Part shown: positions 49,870 to 58,081 of the stretch, piece after piece
Numbering within the stretch: position 1 is the stretch's first letter
Layout: each line of letters begins with the position of its first letter
Assembly: GCA_963605415.1 (NCBI GenBank)
Contig: CAVCUL010000011.1
Coordinates: 3,484 to 67,483, forward strand
Direction: 5' to 3'
Length of the DNA stretch: 64,000 nt
Source of the DNA: CAG-217 sp963605415
GTDB lineage: Bacteria > Bacillota > Clostridia > Oscillospirales > Acutalibacteraceae
Notes under the pieces: model-generated
Told to the model about the DNA's origin: nothing
Database searches by the model: none
Seen by the model: the letters and a program-made list of their open reading frames with translations, nothing else
Made by a program: the position numbers and the translations under genes

Positions 49870-52629
49870 TTATAGAATGATAGCATGACTACCGCCGGTG
49901 GGGGCCTTGGTGACCAGGATCTGTCGGTCAATGGCCGCGCGCAGGTCCGCTACATGAGAGATGATCCCCACTAGGCGGTCGCTGCGGGCCAGGTCCGTCA
50001 AAGCGTGCAGCGCCTGATGGAGGGACTCCTCGTCCAAAGAGCCGAAGCCTTCGTCCACAAACATCGCGTCCAGCCGCACACCGCCGGCGGCACGCTGCAC
50101 CCGATCAGACAGCCCCAACGCCAGCGACAAGGAAGCCTTAAAGGACTCGCCGCCGGACAGGCTCTTTACACTGCGGGTGGTGCCGTTATAATGGTCGATC
50201 ACATCCAGATCCAGCCCGGACTGGCTGCGGTTATTCTCTGCCGTTTGGCGGCGCACCAGCTCATACTGCCCGCCGGACATGACCATAAACCGGGTGTTGG
50301 CACAGGCCAGCACCGCGTCCAGGTCCTGCATTTGCACATAGGTCTCCAGAGTGACCTTTTCCTTACCGGTCAAGTTGCCGGTGGCGGTATCTGCCAAGGC
50401 TTTTATCCAGCCGTAGCGGTGCTCCGCAGCCGCTATATCCGCCGCTGTGCGCTGCATTTGGTCCAGTACCATTTGATTGGTCTGGAGCCGTACCGCCAGC
50501 GTCTTACCCTGATCAGTCAGCGTATACAGCAGAGTCTGCAACTGGGCCAGCTGTGTGCGCAGTGCCACCGGGTCTGCTGCCGGGCAACTCTCCAACTGCT
50601 GACGGGTCTGCTGCAAAGTGGCTGCCAAAGCCGCTGCCTGCTTATCCAGCTCCGCCACGGCAGCTTGCGCTTTTTGGCACGCCTGCTCTAAGGTGTTTCG
50701 CTTTTCCGTTAAGCGGCGCTGCTCTTTTTCTGCCGCCGACTGGGTGGCAAAAGGCAGTTCCGCCGCCAGTTCGCTGCACCGGCTTTGCTGCTGCTTGACC
50801 TCTTGTTGCAGCTGCTGCGCCTGTAATTGCAATTCCGTTTGCTGCCGGGCGCGTTCTGTGGCGCGGGCGGTGACCTGCGGTAGAGTGCACTCCACCTGTG
50901 CCGCTTCTTCTGCGGCTGCCCCGGCGGTCTGCATATTCACTTCCGCCTCGGTGCAAGCCGTCTGTGCCTGTGCCAGCGCGTCTGCCAGCACCGATTGCGG
51001 CTGCTCCGGCAGATCCCCAAGCAACGCTTGCCACCCGGCGGCAAACGCCCGCTGCTGTTCCTGATACTGTCCCTTTGCGCCACCGGCGGTCTGGCTGGCA
51101 GCCGTGGCCTTTGCCATCGCGGATCGAGCCGCCTGCCGAGCCGCCTCCAGCTGCGACTGGGTAGGCGCCTGTGTGGACAAAGCCGCCGGGTGGGGGTGGT
51201 CCGTAGCGCCACACACCGGGCAAGGTGTCCCGGGCTGTAAGTCCGCTGCCAACACACCGGCCTGGCTGTCCAGAAACGCCCGGTTCATTCGCTGATAGTC
51301 CTGCTCCAACTGCTGGGCGTTCTCCGCCGCTGCTTGGTAATCGGCGGCAGCACGACGATAGGTATTCTCCGTGGTTTGCAGTACAGCCCGCTGCTGTTCT
51401 AAAGCGGTCAGCGCCTCTGCCTGTTGCCGGGCCTGCGTGCAGGCCGCCTTGGCCTGCTCCAACCCGGCGGCTGCCCCTTGCAGTTCCTGCCGCCGCTGTT
51501 CTAAGCGGGCTTGCTCCGCTCGGGCTTTTTCCGCAGCCTCACCGGCTGCCGTGTATGCCGCTGTCTGCCGCTCTGCCTGCTGCCGCATCTCCGCCAAGGT
51601 CTGCTGCGCTCGAGTCAATCGGTCGTACTTGGGCAGCTGGGCTTGCAGCAAAGCCAGGCGGGCGGTGAGCTGTTCCGTCTCCTCCGCTTGGGCGGTGCAC
51701 TGCTGCAATCCGTCCGCTGCCGCCGCTTGCCTGGGGGTCAGTTCCGCCTGCTGCCGGGTCAGATCTTGCAGCTGCCGCTCCAGTTGCGAACGGCGCTGAG
51801 CAGCTGTCAACGCTGCCTGGGCAGCTTGCATTTTCTCCTGTATTTCTGCCGCTTGGCGGTTGTTCTCTGTAGCGGCGGCTGTGTCTAATTGGATCAGCTG
51901 TTCTAACAGTTCCCGGCTTTCGCCAAAGGGCAACTGGCCCTGTTGCAACTGCTGGGCCTTGGCAAAGAGCATGGAATCCTCCGGGCAGCGCACGCCCTCG
52001 CCGTACTGGCGCAATTTTTCCTGCCCGGCGTCATAAGCACGCTTCACCTCCAGGGCAGACTGGCGCAGTTTCTCCTGCAAGCGGGCATACCGCCCGGTGT
52101 CAAACAGCTTCTGAAATATGCGACTGCGTTCCTCTGTGCTGGCCAGCAGCAGGCGCAAAAAGTCCCCTTGCGCCAGCATGGCGATCTGGCAAAACTGGTC
52201 GCGATCCAGCCCCAGCAGAGCGGTGATTTCGCTGTCCACTTCCGCCTGCTTGGCGATCACCCGACCGTCCGGACAAATCAGCTCCGCCATGGCGTGCTGG
52301 GTGGTCATACCCTCGCCTCGGGTCTTAGGCCGCCGGTATTCCGGGCTGCGGCGCACGGTGTACACCGCCCGGTCATAGGCAAAAGTCAACTCTGCAAAGG
52401 TGGGAGTCTCCGGCGCTGCGTACTTAGAACGCAGGGTGGACGGGTCCCGGTTTTTGCCGCTGGCCTTGCCGTACAGCGCAAAAATAATGCCGTCAAAAAT
52501 GGTGGTCTTGCCGGCGCCGGTATCGCCGGTGATCAAATACACGCCGCCGGTGCCCAGCTTGGAAAAATCCAGCACCTGCTCCCGAGCGTAAGGGCCAAAG
52601 GCGGACAAGGTGAGTTTTAACGGTCTCAT
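49870..52629 (-). CDS. sbcC: Exonuclease SbcC
   Basis: A 919-residue SMC-like ATPase, partner of SbcD. Walker A is GDTGAGKTTIF near residue 40, a long Gln/Ala-rich coiled coil runs from about 190 to 730, the zinc hook is PCPVCGATDHPH near the middle, and the signature KSLSGGESFKASLSLALGLS and Walker B MFVDEGFGSLDE are at the end. SbcCD cuts hairpins and blocked ends during repair. The start at 52629 overlaps the sbcD stop (ATGA). Confidence 0.95.
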   Translation of the reverse strand: MRPLKLTLSAFGPYAREQVLDFSKLGTGGVYLITGDTGAGKTTIFDGIIFALYGKASGKNRDPSTLRSKYAAPETPTFAELTFAYDRAVYTVRRSPEYRRPKTRGEGMTTQHAMAELICPDGRVIAKQAEVDSEITALLGLDRDQFCQIAMLAQGDFLRLLLASTEERSRIFQKLFDTGRYARLQEKLRQSALEVKRAYDAGQEKLRQYGEGVRCPEDSMLFAKAQQLQQGQLPFGESRELLEQLIQLDTAAATENNRQAAEIQEKMQAAQAALTAAQRRSQLERQLQDLTRQQAELTPRQAAAADGLQQCTAQAEETEQLTARLALLQAQLPKYDRLTRAQQTLAEMRQQAERQTAAYTAAGEAAEKARAEQARLEQRRQELQGAAAGLEQAKAACTQARQQAEALTALEQQRAVLQTTENTYRRAAADYQAAAENAQQLEQDYQRMNRAFLDSQAGVLAADLQPGTPCPVCGATDHPHPAALSTQAPTQSQLEAARQAARSAMAKATAASQTAGGAKGQYQEQQRAFAAGWQALLGDLPEQPQSVLADALAQAQTACTEAEVNMQTAGAAAEEAAQVECTLPQVTARATERARQQTELQLQAQQLQQEVKQQQSRCSELAAELPFATQSAAEKEQRRLTEKRNTLEQACQKAQAAVAELDKQAAALAATLQQTRQQLESCPAADPVALRTQLAQLQTLLYTLTDQGKTLAVRLQTNQMVLDQMQRTAADIAAAEHRYGWIKALADTATGNLTGKEKVTLETYVQMQDLDAVLACANTRFMVMSGGQYELVRRQTAENNRSQSGLDLDVIDHYNGTTRSVKSLSGGESFKASLSLALGLSDRVQRAAGGVRLDAMFVDEGFGSLDEESLHQALHALTDLARSDRLVGIISHVADLRAAIDRQILVTKAPTGGSHAIIL

Positions 52630-53765
52630 GCTTCTTCCTCCCACACGCTTTCCATCTGGCTGCGCAAAAAGGCAGCTTGTTCTTCCGTCAGTTCCGTGCC
52701 GTTTTGGCGGCGGTAAAACGCTGCAAACACATCAAACGGCGACTGCTGCTCCGCATCCGCACCGGCGCTGACCTGCCCCAGGGCGCGGGTGCGGGCGTTG
52801 TCGTAATCCAGCAGCATTAGGTAAGGGTAAATGCTACGCAGGCGACCCATGGCGTCCGGCACATCCTGCTCATCCGTCAGTGTGATATGCATATAATTCT
52901 CTCGAAAATCACTGTCTGCATAATAGTCCCGGGCGGTCAGTTCCATATAGGTTCCTTGCAGCTGCGTTAGGTCTCGGCGTGGGTGCAAAGGAACAGTGCG
53001 CACCTTCAAATCCCCTTTTGCAGCCAATTCTGCGATGGTTACGCTCTTTTGGTGCCCCGCTTCTGAAAAGGAATACTTCAGCGGGGAGCCGCAGTACCGC
53101 AACCGGGAGCTGCCCATATTCTGGGGCCGGTGAATATGTCCCAGTGCCACATAGTCAAAGGGGGCAAATACGCTGGCGTCCACATTGTCCGTCCCGCCCA
53201 CAGACAGCTCCTCCGAGTCCGAGGTAACCGCGCCGGTAACGAACTGGTGGGTCAGCAGCACATTGCGCCGGGCGGTATCCACCTGCATAGCGCCCACGGC
53301 GGCGGACAGAGCGTCCGTATAGCTGTCGATCTCCGCCTCCGGAAAATAGCGGCGTACATGGGCGGGCTTCACAAAGGGCAGCATATAAACGCCCACTTCG
53401 CCCCATTCGTCCGTCAGTACAAAGGGCTGCACCTGCCCGTCATACACCGGCGAAAAGTGCACCCCACTGCCGTCCATAAGCCGACTGCCAAAGGCCAGCC
53501 GCTCCGGGGAGTCGTGGTTACCGCTGATCACAAACGCCGGCACATTCAACTGCGCCAAGTGATAAAAGAAATCGTCGCACAGAGCTACTGCCTCCGCCGA
53601 CGGCACCGCCTTGTCATAAATATCCCCGCAGATCAGCACCCCGTCCGGCTGCTCCGCCGCAATGCAGTCGATGATCTGCTGCAAAATATACGCCTGGTCC
53701 TCCAGCATAGAAAAGCCGTGCACCCGCTTGCCCAGGTGCAGATCGGACAAATGCAAAAACTTCAT
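52626..53765 (-). CDS. sbcD: Exonuclease SbcD (Mre11-like nuclease)
   Basis: A 379-residue metallophosphoesterase with the nuclease motifs in order: LSDLHLGKRV, LICGDIYDKAVPS, VISGNHDSPERLAFGS, LLTHQFV and ALGHIHRPQ. It gives the endo/exonuclease activity of the SbcCD complex and is coupled to sbcC. Confidence 0.95.
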   Translation of the reverse strand: MKFLHLSDLHLGKRVHGFSMLEDQAYILQQIIDCIAAEQPDGVLICGDIYDKAVPSAEAVALCDDFFYHLAQLNVPAFVISGNHDSPERLAFGSRLMDGSGVHFSPVYDGQVQPFVLTDEWGEVGVYMLPFVKPAHVRRYFPEAEIDSYTDALSAAVGAMQVDTARRNVLLTHQFVTGAVTSDSEELSVGGTDNVDASVFAPFDYVALGHIHRPQNMGSSRLRYCGSPLKYSFSEAGHQKSVTIAELAAKGDLKVRTVPLHPRRDLTQLQGTYMELTARDYYADSDFRENYMHITLTDEQDVPDAMGRLRSIYPYLMLLDYDNARTRALGQVSAGADAEQQSPFDVFAAFYRRQNGTELTEEQAAFLRSQMESVWEEEA

Positions 53766-53799
53766 ATCGGATCTCCTTCATCTGTAGTTCACACATCCC

Positions 53800-53822
53800 G
53801 TTCACTTTATCATAAAGCGAAC
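53800..53822 (-). promoter_or_regulatory. Palindrome over the likely sbcDC promoter
   Basis: GTTCACTTTA-TCA-TAAAGCGAAC, 9 of 10 arm positions paired. On the minus strand it contains TATGAT, a candidate -10 about 40 bp before sbcD. It does not fit the Gram-positive LexA box (GAAC-N4-GTTC). Confidence 0.4.
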
Positions 53823-53881
53823 AGCATTGCAAGCGAAGGTCCTTTTTTCGCCCCCCTGGGCGAATTTTTGCTGATTGAGAA

Positions 53882-53910
53882 TTGATTTTGCGCCGGCGGT
53901 CGTATATAAT
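53882..53910 (+). promoter_or_regulatory. Promoter of the carboxylesterase-GH31 operon
   Basis: TTGATT (53882-53887), 17 bp, TATAAT (53905-53910), 30 bp before the start codon. Confidence 0.7.
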
Positions 53911-53940
53911 GTAAAATGAATACAATAAGGGGGAATCAAT

Positions 53941-55266
53941 ATGCAAACCACGATCTGCGCCACACCCTGCGGTGCGCTGCGAGGGCTGGAGCTGGAGGAT
54001 CATCTGGAATTCCGGGGCATTCGCTATGCCACCGCCAACCGCTGGGAATATCCCCGGCCGGTAGAACACTGGGAAGACATTTATGACGCCACACAGTTTG
54101 GTGCCTGCTGCTACCAGCACCGAGGCTTTGAGGAAGACACATCGGTTAATCCTTTTTACAGCAAGGAGTTCCGGGTAGGCTGCCATTTTACATACAGTGA
54201 GGATTGCCAGTACCTGAACATTTGGGCGCCTAAAGACGCCAAGGACTGCCCGGTGCTCATTTACATTCACGGGGGCAGCTTTACCGGTGGCTCCACCGAC
54301 GAGCGCCACATCAGCGGCACCGCTTACGCCAAAAGAGGCGTGATCTTTGTAGCCATGAATTACCGGCTGGGGCCCTACGGCTTTTGTGCCCATCCGCAGC
54401 TGAAAGAGGCGGACGGCACCTGCGGCAACTACGGACTGTACGACCAGCTGGAGGCGATCCGCTGGGTGCGCCGCAACATTGCCGCCCTGGGCGGCGACCC
54501 CCACCGGGTGACCCTGTTGGGGCAGAGCGCCGGGGCGATGAGCGTGGATATTCTTATCTCCTCTCCCCTATGCCGGGACTGGTATCAAGGCGCCGTTATG
54601 ATGAGCGGGCCGGGGCTGCAACGGGCAGCTGCGCGCCCCCAGTCCATTGAAAAGGTAGGCAAATTTTGGAACCAAATCTGTAAGAACGCCGGGGCGGCGG
54701 ACATGGCTGCCCTGCGCCAGACAGACGCCCGCACCCTGTATTACGCCTGGCTGGACGCCTGCAAAAGCGACAAGCTCAGTATGCTCTACACCTTCCCGGT
54801 GTTTGACGGCAAGCTGCTGACCAAAGCCACATTCACTATGCGCACCATACCTAAGATGCCAAAGATCCTGGGTATGACCAACGCGGATATGATCCCGGCC
54901 ATTGTGTCCGGTCTGATCCGTCGCTGGGTTCATGACGACAAGGGCAGCCCCTGCTACGCCTATTGCTTTGACCGGGACCTGCCCGGTGACAATCACGGCG
55001 CTTGGCACTCGGCAGACCTACTCTATGCCTTTGGCACACTGCAAAACAACTGGCGACCCTTTACCGACACGGACCGGGAGATCTCTCGTCAAATGGTGGC
55101 GGCCTTTACCAACTTTGCCAAATGCGGCAATCCCAACTGCAACGCCCTGCCCCGCTGGAAAGCAGGCGCCGCCAAGGTGATGCGCTTTGGCGACCCCAGC
55201 CGTATGGCGCCCTTCCCGGACGGCCGACTGATCAAAGAAACACTCCATAATAAAGGACCGGTATAA
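53941..55266 (+). CDS. Type B carboxylesterase family protein
   Basis: A 441-residue alpha/beta hydrolase. LIYIHGGSFTGGSTDERHIS holds the oxyanion-hole glycines, GQSAGAMS the nucleophile Ser196, and NHGAWHSADLLYAFG the catalytic His. The carboxylesterase family is usually about 500 residues; this is a short bacterial form without a signal peptide, so cytoplasmic. It is followed directly by a GH31 glucosidase, suggesting removal of acyl groups from a sugar substrate before cleavage. Start follows AAGGGGG. Confidence 0.85.
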   Translation: MQTTICATPCGALRGLELEDHLEFRGIRYATANRWEYPRPVEHWEDIYDATQFGACCYQHRGFEEDTSVNPFYSKEFRVGCHFTYSEDCQYLNIWAPKDAKDCPVLIYIHGGSFTGGSTDERHISGTAYAKRGVIFVAMNYRLGPYGFCAHPQLKEADGTCGNYGLYDQLEAIRWVRRNIAALGGDPHRVTLLGQSAGAMSVDILISSPLCRDWYQGAVMMSGPGLQRAAARPQSIEKVGKFWNQICKNAGAADMAALRQTDARTLYYAWLDACKSDKLSMLYTFPVFDGKLLTKATFTMRTIPKMPKILGMTNADMIPAIVSGLIRRWVHDDKGSPCYAYCFDRDLPGDNHGAWHSADLLYAFGTLQNNWRPFTDTDREISRQMVAAFTNFAKCGNPNCNALPRWKAGAAKVMRFGDPSRMAPFPDGRLIKETLHNKGPV

Positions 55267-57564
55267 ATGAAATTCGACCACAACTTTACCCAAACCGCCG
55301 CCACACCCACCGCACGCACTTACACTGCCGACGGCTGGCAGGCGCAGCTGGACTTCCTCTCCGGCAGCTGCCTGCGGGTGGCGCTCTATCGAAACGCAGA
55401 CGACCTGCTGCCCACCTTTAATATTGACCCGGACAATGCGCCTATCGGCCCGGAGGGCAGAGCGCGGCTGAGCACCGCCGGGTTCCAACCGGCAGCGCCC
55501 GCCGTCACGGAAACAGAGAGCTGCACCGCGTTTGCTCTGCCCTGCGGGGTAACGGCAGAGCTGGACCCGCACAACCTTCTGCTCACCTACAAGATCGGCG
55601 ACCGGGTGCTCTTTGCGGACCGGGGGCCGCTGGCCTATAATCTGGACAAAGAGTTCGGCACCGGCGCCACCCACTACATCACCCGGGAGCGGGACGAGCG
55701 GATCTACGGCCTGGGCGACAAGGGCGGCAGCGTAAACAAAGCTGGGCGGCGCTTTCGCATAGACGCGGCGGACAGCATGGGCTTTGACGCCGCCATGACC
55801 GACCCGCTCTACAAGCACACGCCCTTTTATATCTGCCAAAACAGCGTGGGCTGCTACGGCATTTTCTACGACACCACTGCCCCCGGCGAGATGGACCTGG
55901 GGCGAGAGATCAACAACTACTACCCGCCGTTTAAGTATTACCGCGCCGCCGAGGACTGCCTGGTGTACTATGTGTTCTTTGGCAGCAAGTTAGAGATCTT
56001 GCAGCAGTTTTGCCGCACGGTGGGCCGCCAGCCGCTGCCCCCCAAGTGGAGCTTTGACTACTGCGCCAGCACCATGGCTTATACGGACGCCCCCAAGTCG
56101 GAGGAGAAGATGGACGCGTTCCTTGCCAAAATGCAGGCGCTGGATCTGAATTGCAGCGGGTTTTACCTGTCCTCTGGCTACACCGCCATCGGCAACCAGC
56201 GCTGCGTGTTCCACTGGAACACGGAGAAATTCCCGGACCCGGCCCGGTTTATCGGCAAATTTAACGCCGCCGGGGTGCACCTGATCCCCAACATCAAGCC
56301 GGCGTTCCTGACCAGCCACCCAATGTACGGCGAACTGGCGGCCAAGGGTCTGTTTGTCAAGAACACAGACGGCAGCCCCTATGTTACCCAGTTTTGGGAC
56401 GGCCTGGGCAGCTACCTGGACTTTACCAACCCCGGGGCCTTTGCCTTTTGGCACGATCAGGTAACGGAAAAGCTGCTGCAAAACGGCATTGACGCCACCT
56501 GGAACGACAATAACGAATTTGATATTCAGGACCCCACCACCGTGGCTGTGGGCTTTGGCGGCAAGGCGGCCCCGGCTGCCCACATTCGCCCGGCGCTCAC
56601 CTACTTGATGGTGCTCAGTTCTTACCGGGCGCAAACGGAAATGCGACCGGCAGAGCGGCCGTTCCTTTCCACCCGCAGCGCCGGTATCGGTCTGCGGCGG
56701 CTGGCCCAGACCTGGAGCGGCGACAACTACACCTCTTTCCACGATCTGCGCTACTGCCACTATGTGGGTATGACCCTGAGCCTGTCCGGCTTCTACTTCT
56801 ACGGCCACGATCTGGGCGGCTTTTCCGGGGAAATGCCCTCCCGGGAGCTGCTGCTGCGCTGGATCCAGCACGGGGTCTTTGAGCCGCGCTTTACCATTCA
56901 TTCCTGGAATGCGGACGGCTCCGCCACCATGCCCTGGAGCTACCCGGAGGTAATGGACAGCGTGCACGCCCTGTTTGACCAGCGCAAGGCGCTGCTGCCC
57001 TATTATTACAGCACCGCCTACCGCAGTGTGCAGGAGGATCTGCCCTTGCAGGCGCCCCTGTGCCTCTACTATGACGACCCGCAGATCCACCCGGACGATC
57101 CGGCCTTTTTGCTGGGGCGCGACCTGCTGGCAGCCTGCGTGCTGGATCAGGGCGTGGAGGATATAGAAGTCTACTTGCCGTCCGGCGAGATCTGGTACAA
57201 GGACGACCGGTGCTACACCGGCGGGCAGACGGTAGCACTGCACATTCCCGCCACCGGCACCGTGCCCTATTTTGTGCGTGGCGGCTGCGTATTCCCCCTG
57301 GACATTGGGCCTACCGGGTTCCAAAAGCCCAGTCGGGTGCAGTTCACCGTCTATCCCATTGCAGACGGCATCTTCCAAAGCCGCTACTTTGACGACGACG
57401 GGCACAGCTATGCCTACCGGGACGGCCACTGCGTGGACGCCACTTTCACCGTCACCTGCACCGCAGATACCGTTACCGTGCAAGTAGAGAACCGGGGCGA
57501 CACCCCCTTTGCACCGGACATTCGCCTGACCCCGGCGGAGCACCGGCAGCTGATCATCAAGTAA
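55267..57564 (+). CDS. Glycoside hydrolase family 31 (alpha-glucosidase-like)
   Basis: A 765-residue enzyme. An N-terminal mutarotase-like beta domain is followed by the catalytic barrel with NGIDATWNDNNEFDI (nucleophile Asp414) and QTWSGDNYTSFHD (acid/base Asp486), then FYGHDLGGFSGEMPSRELLL and a C-terminal beta domain. It cleaves terminal alpha-linked sugars, probably alpha-glucosides. No signal peptide is seen. It starts one base after the esterase stop, so the two form an operon. Confidence 0.92.
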   Translation: MKFDHNFTQTAATPTARTYTADGWQAQLDFLSGSCLRVALYRNADDLLPTFNIDPDNAPIGPEGRARLSTAGFQPAAPAVTETESCTAFALPCGVTAELDPHNLLLTYKIGDRVLFADRGPLAYNLDKEFGTGATHYITRERDERIYGLGDKGGSVNKAGRRFRIDAADSMGFDAAMTDPLYKHTPFYICQNSVGCYGIFYDTTAPGEMDLGREINNYYPPFKYYRAAEDCLVYYVFFGSKLEILQQFCRTVGRQPLPPKWSFDYCASTMAYTDAPKSEEKMDAFLAKMQALDLNCSGFYLSSGYTAIGNQRCVFHWNTEKFPDPARFIGKFNAAGVHLIPNIKPAFLTSHPMYGELAAKGLFVKNTDGSPYVTQFWDGLGSYLDFTNPGAFAFWHDQVTEKLLQNGIDATWNDNNEFDIQDPTTVAVGFGGKAAPAAHIRPALTYLMVLSSYRAQTEMRPAERPFLSTRSAGIGLRRLAQTWSGDNYTSFHDLRYCHYVGMTLSLSGFYFYGHDLGGFSGEMPSRELLLRWIQHGVFEPRFTIHSWNADGSATMPWSYPEVMDSVHALFDQRKALLPYYYSTAYRSVQEDLPLQAPLCLYYDDPQIHPDDPAFLLGRDLLAACVLDQGVEDIEVYLPSGEIWYKDDRCYTGGQTVALHIPATGTVPYFVRGGCVFPLDIGPTGFQKPSRVQFTVYPIADGIFQSRYFDDDGHSYAYRDGHCVDATFTVTCTADTVTVQVENRGDTPFAPDIRLTPAEHRQLIIK

Positions 57565-57574
57565 ATCCAAACAC

Positions 57575-57606
57575 AAAGCAGTCGGTAAAAATCGGCTGCT
57601 TTTTTA
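57575..57606 (+). terminator. Terminator after the GH31 gene
   Basis: Stem AAAGCAG-T-CG / CG-G-CTGCTTT followed by TTTTTAC. Confidence 0.75.
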
Positions 57607-57634
57607 CGGTAAATAAAAAATTTTCAAAAAAGTC

Positions 57635-57665
57635 TTGACTTAGAGTCAACTCCAGGGTATATACT
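57635..57665 (+). promoter_or_regulatory. MerR-type promoter of the merR-DXS-flavodoxin operon (19-bp spacer)
   Basis: TTGACT (57635-57640), 19 bp, TATACT (57660-57665), with the dyad ACTTAGAGT-CA-ACTCCAGGG. The first part is nearly the same as in the promoter at 48600. Confidence 0.82.
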
Positions 57666-57687
57666 ACCCTTGAAACGAGGTGAGCCT

Positions 57688-58062
57688 ATGACCATTAAAG
57701 AGGTCAGCAAAAAGTACAACATTTCCCAGGACACCCTGCGCTACTATGAGCGGGTGGGTATGATCCCCCAGGTGCACCGCACCGGCGGTGGCATTCGGGA
57801 CTATCAAGAGGACGATCTCAGCTGGGTAGAACTGGCCATTTGTATGCGCAGTGCCGGTCTGCCGGTCGAGGTGATGATTGAGTATGTGCGACTCTTTATG
57901 CAAGGCGACAGCACCATTCCCGCCCGGCTGCAGCTGCTGCTGGACCAAAAGGACGCGCTGGAGGCCCAAATGGCAGATACCCAGCGTATGCTGGACAAAT
58001 TGGAGTACAAAATCTCTCGCTACCAAGTGGCGGTAAAAACCGGCAAGCTCACCTGGGATTAA
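57688..58062 (+). CDS. MerR family transcriptional regulator
   Basis: A 124-residue regulator: the N-terminal winged helix TIKEVSKKYNISQDTLRYYE, then RVGMIPQVHRTGGGIRDYQE, and a dimerising coiled coil (DQKDALEAQMADTQRMLDKL). It belongs to the AdhR/YyaN-like group that often answers carbonyl or oxidative stress. It has no conserved Cys for metal sensing in the C-terminal part. The start at 57688 follows ACGAGGTG. It likely binds the 19-bp dyads at 57641 and 48606. Confidence 0.9.
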   Translation: MTIKEVSKKYNISQDTLRYYERVGMIPQVHRTGGGIRDYQEDDLSWVELAICMRSAGLPVEVMIEYVRLFMQGDSTIPARLQLLLDQKDALEAQMADTQRMLDKLEYKISRYQVAVKTGKLTWD

Positions 58063-58081
58063 CAAAAGGAGGAAACTTAAG

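Noticed and set aside
55990..57576. Open frame of 528 codons on the minus strand, opposite the GH31 gene
   Set aside because: It is a mirror of the GH31 reading frame with no start signal or recognisable domain.
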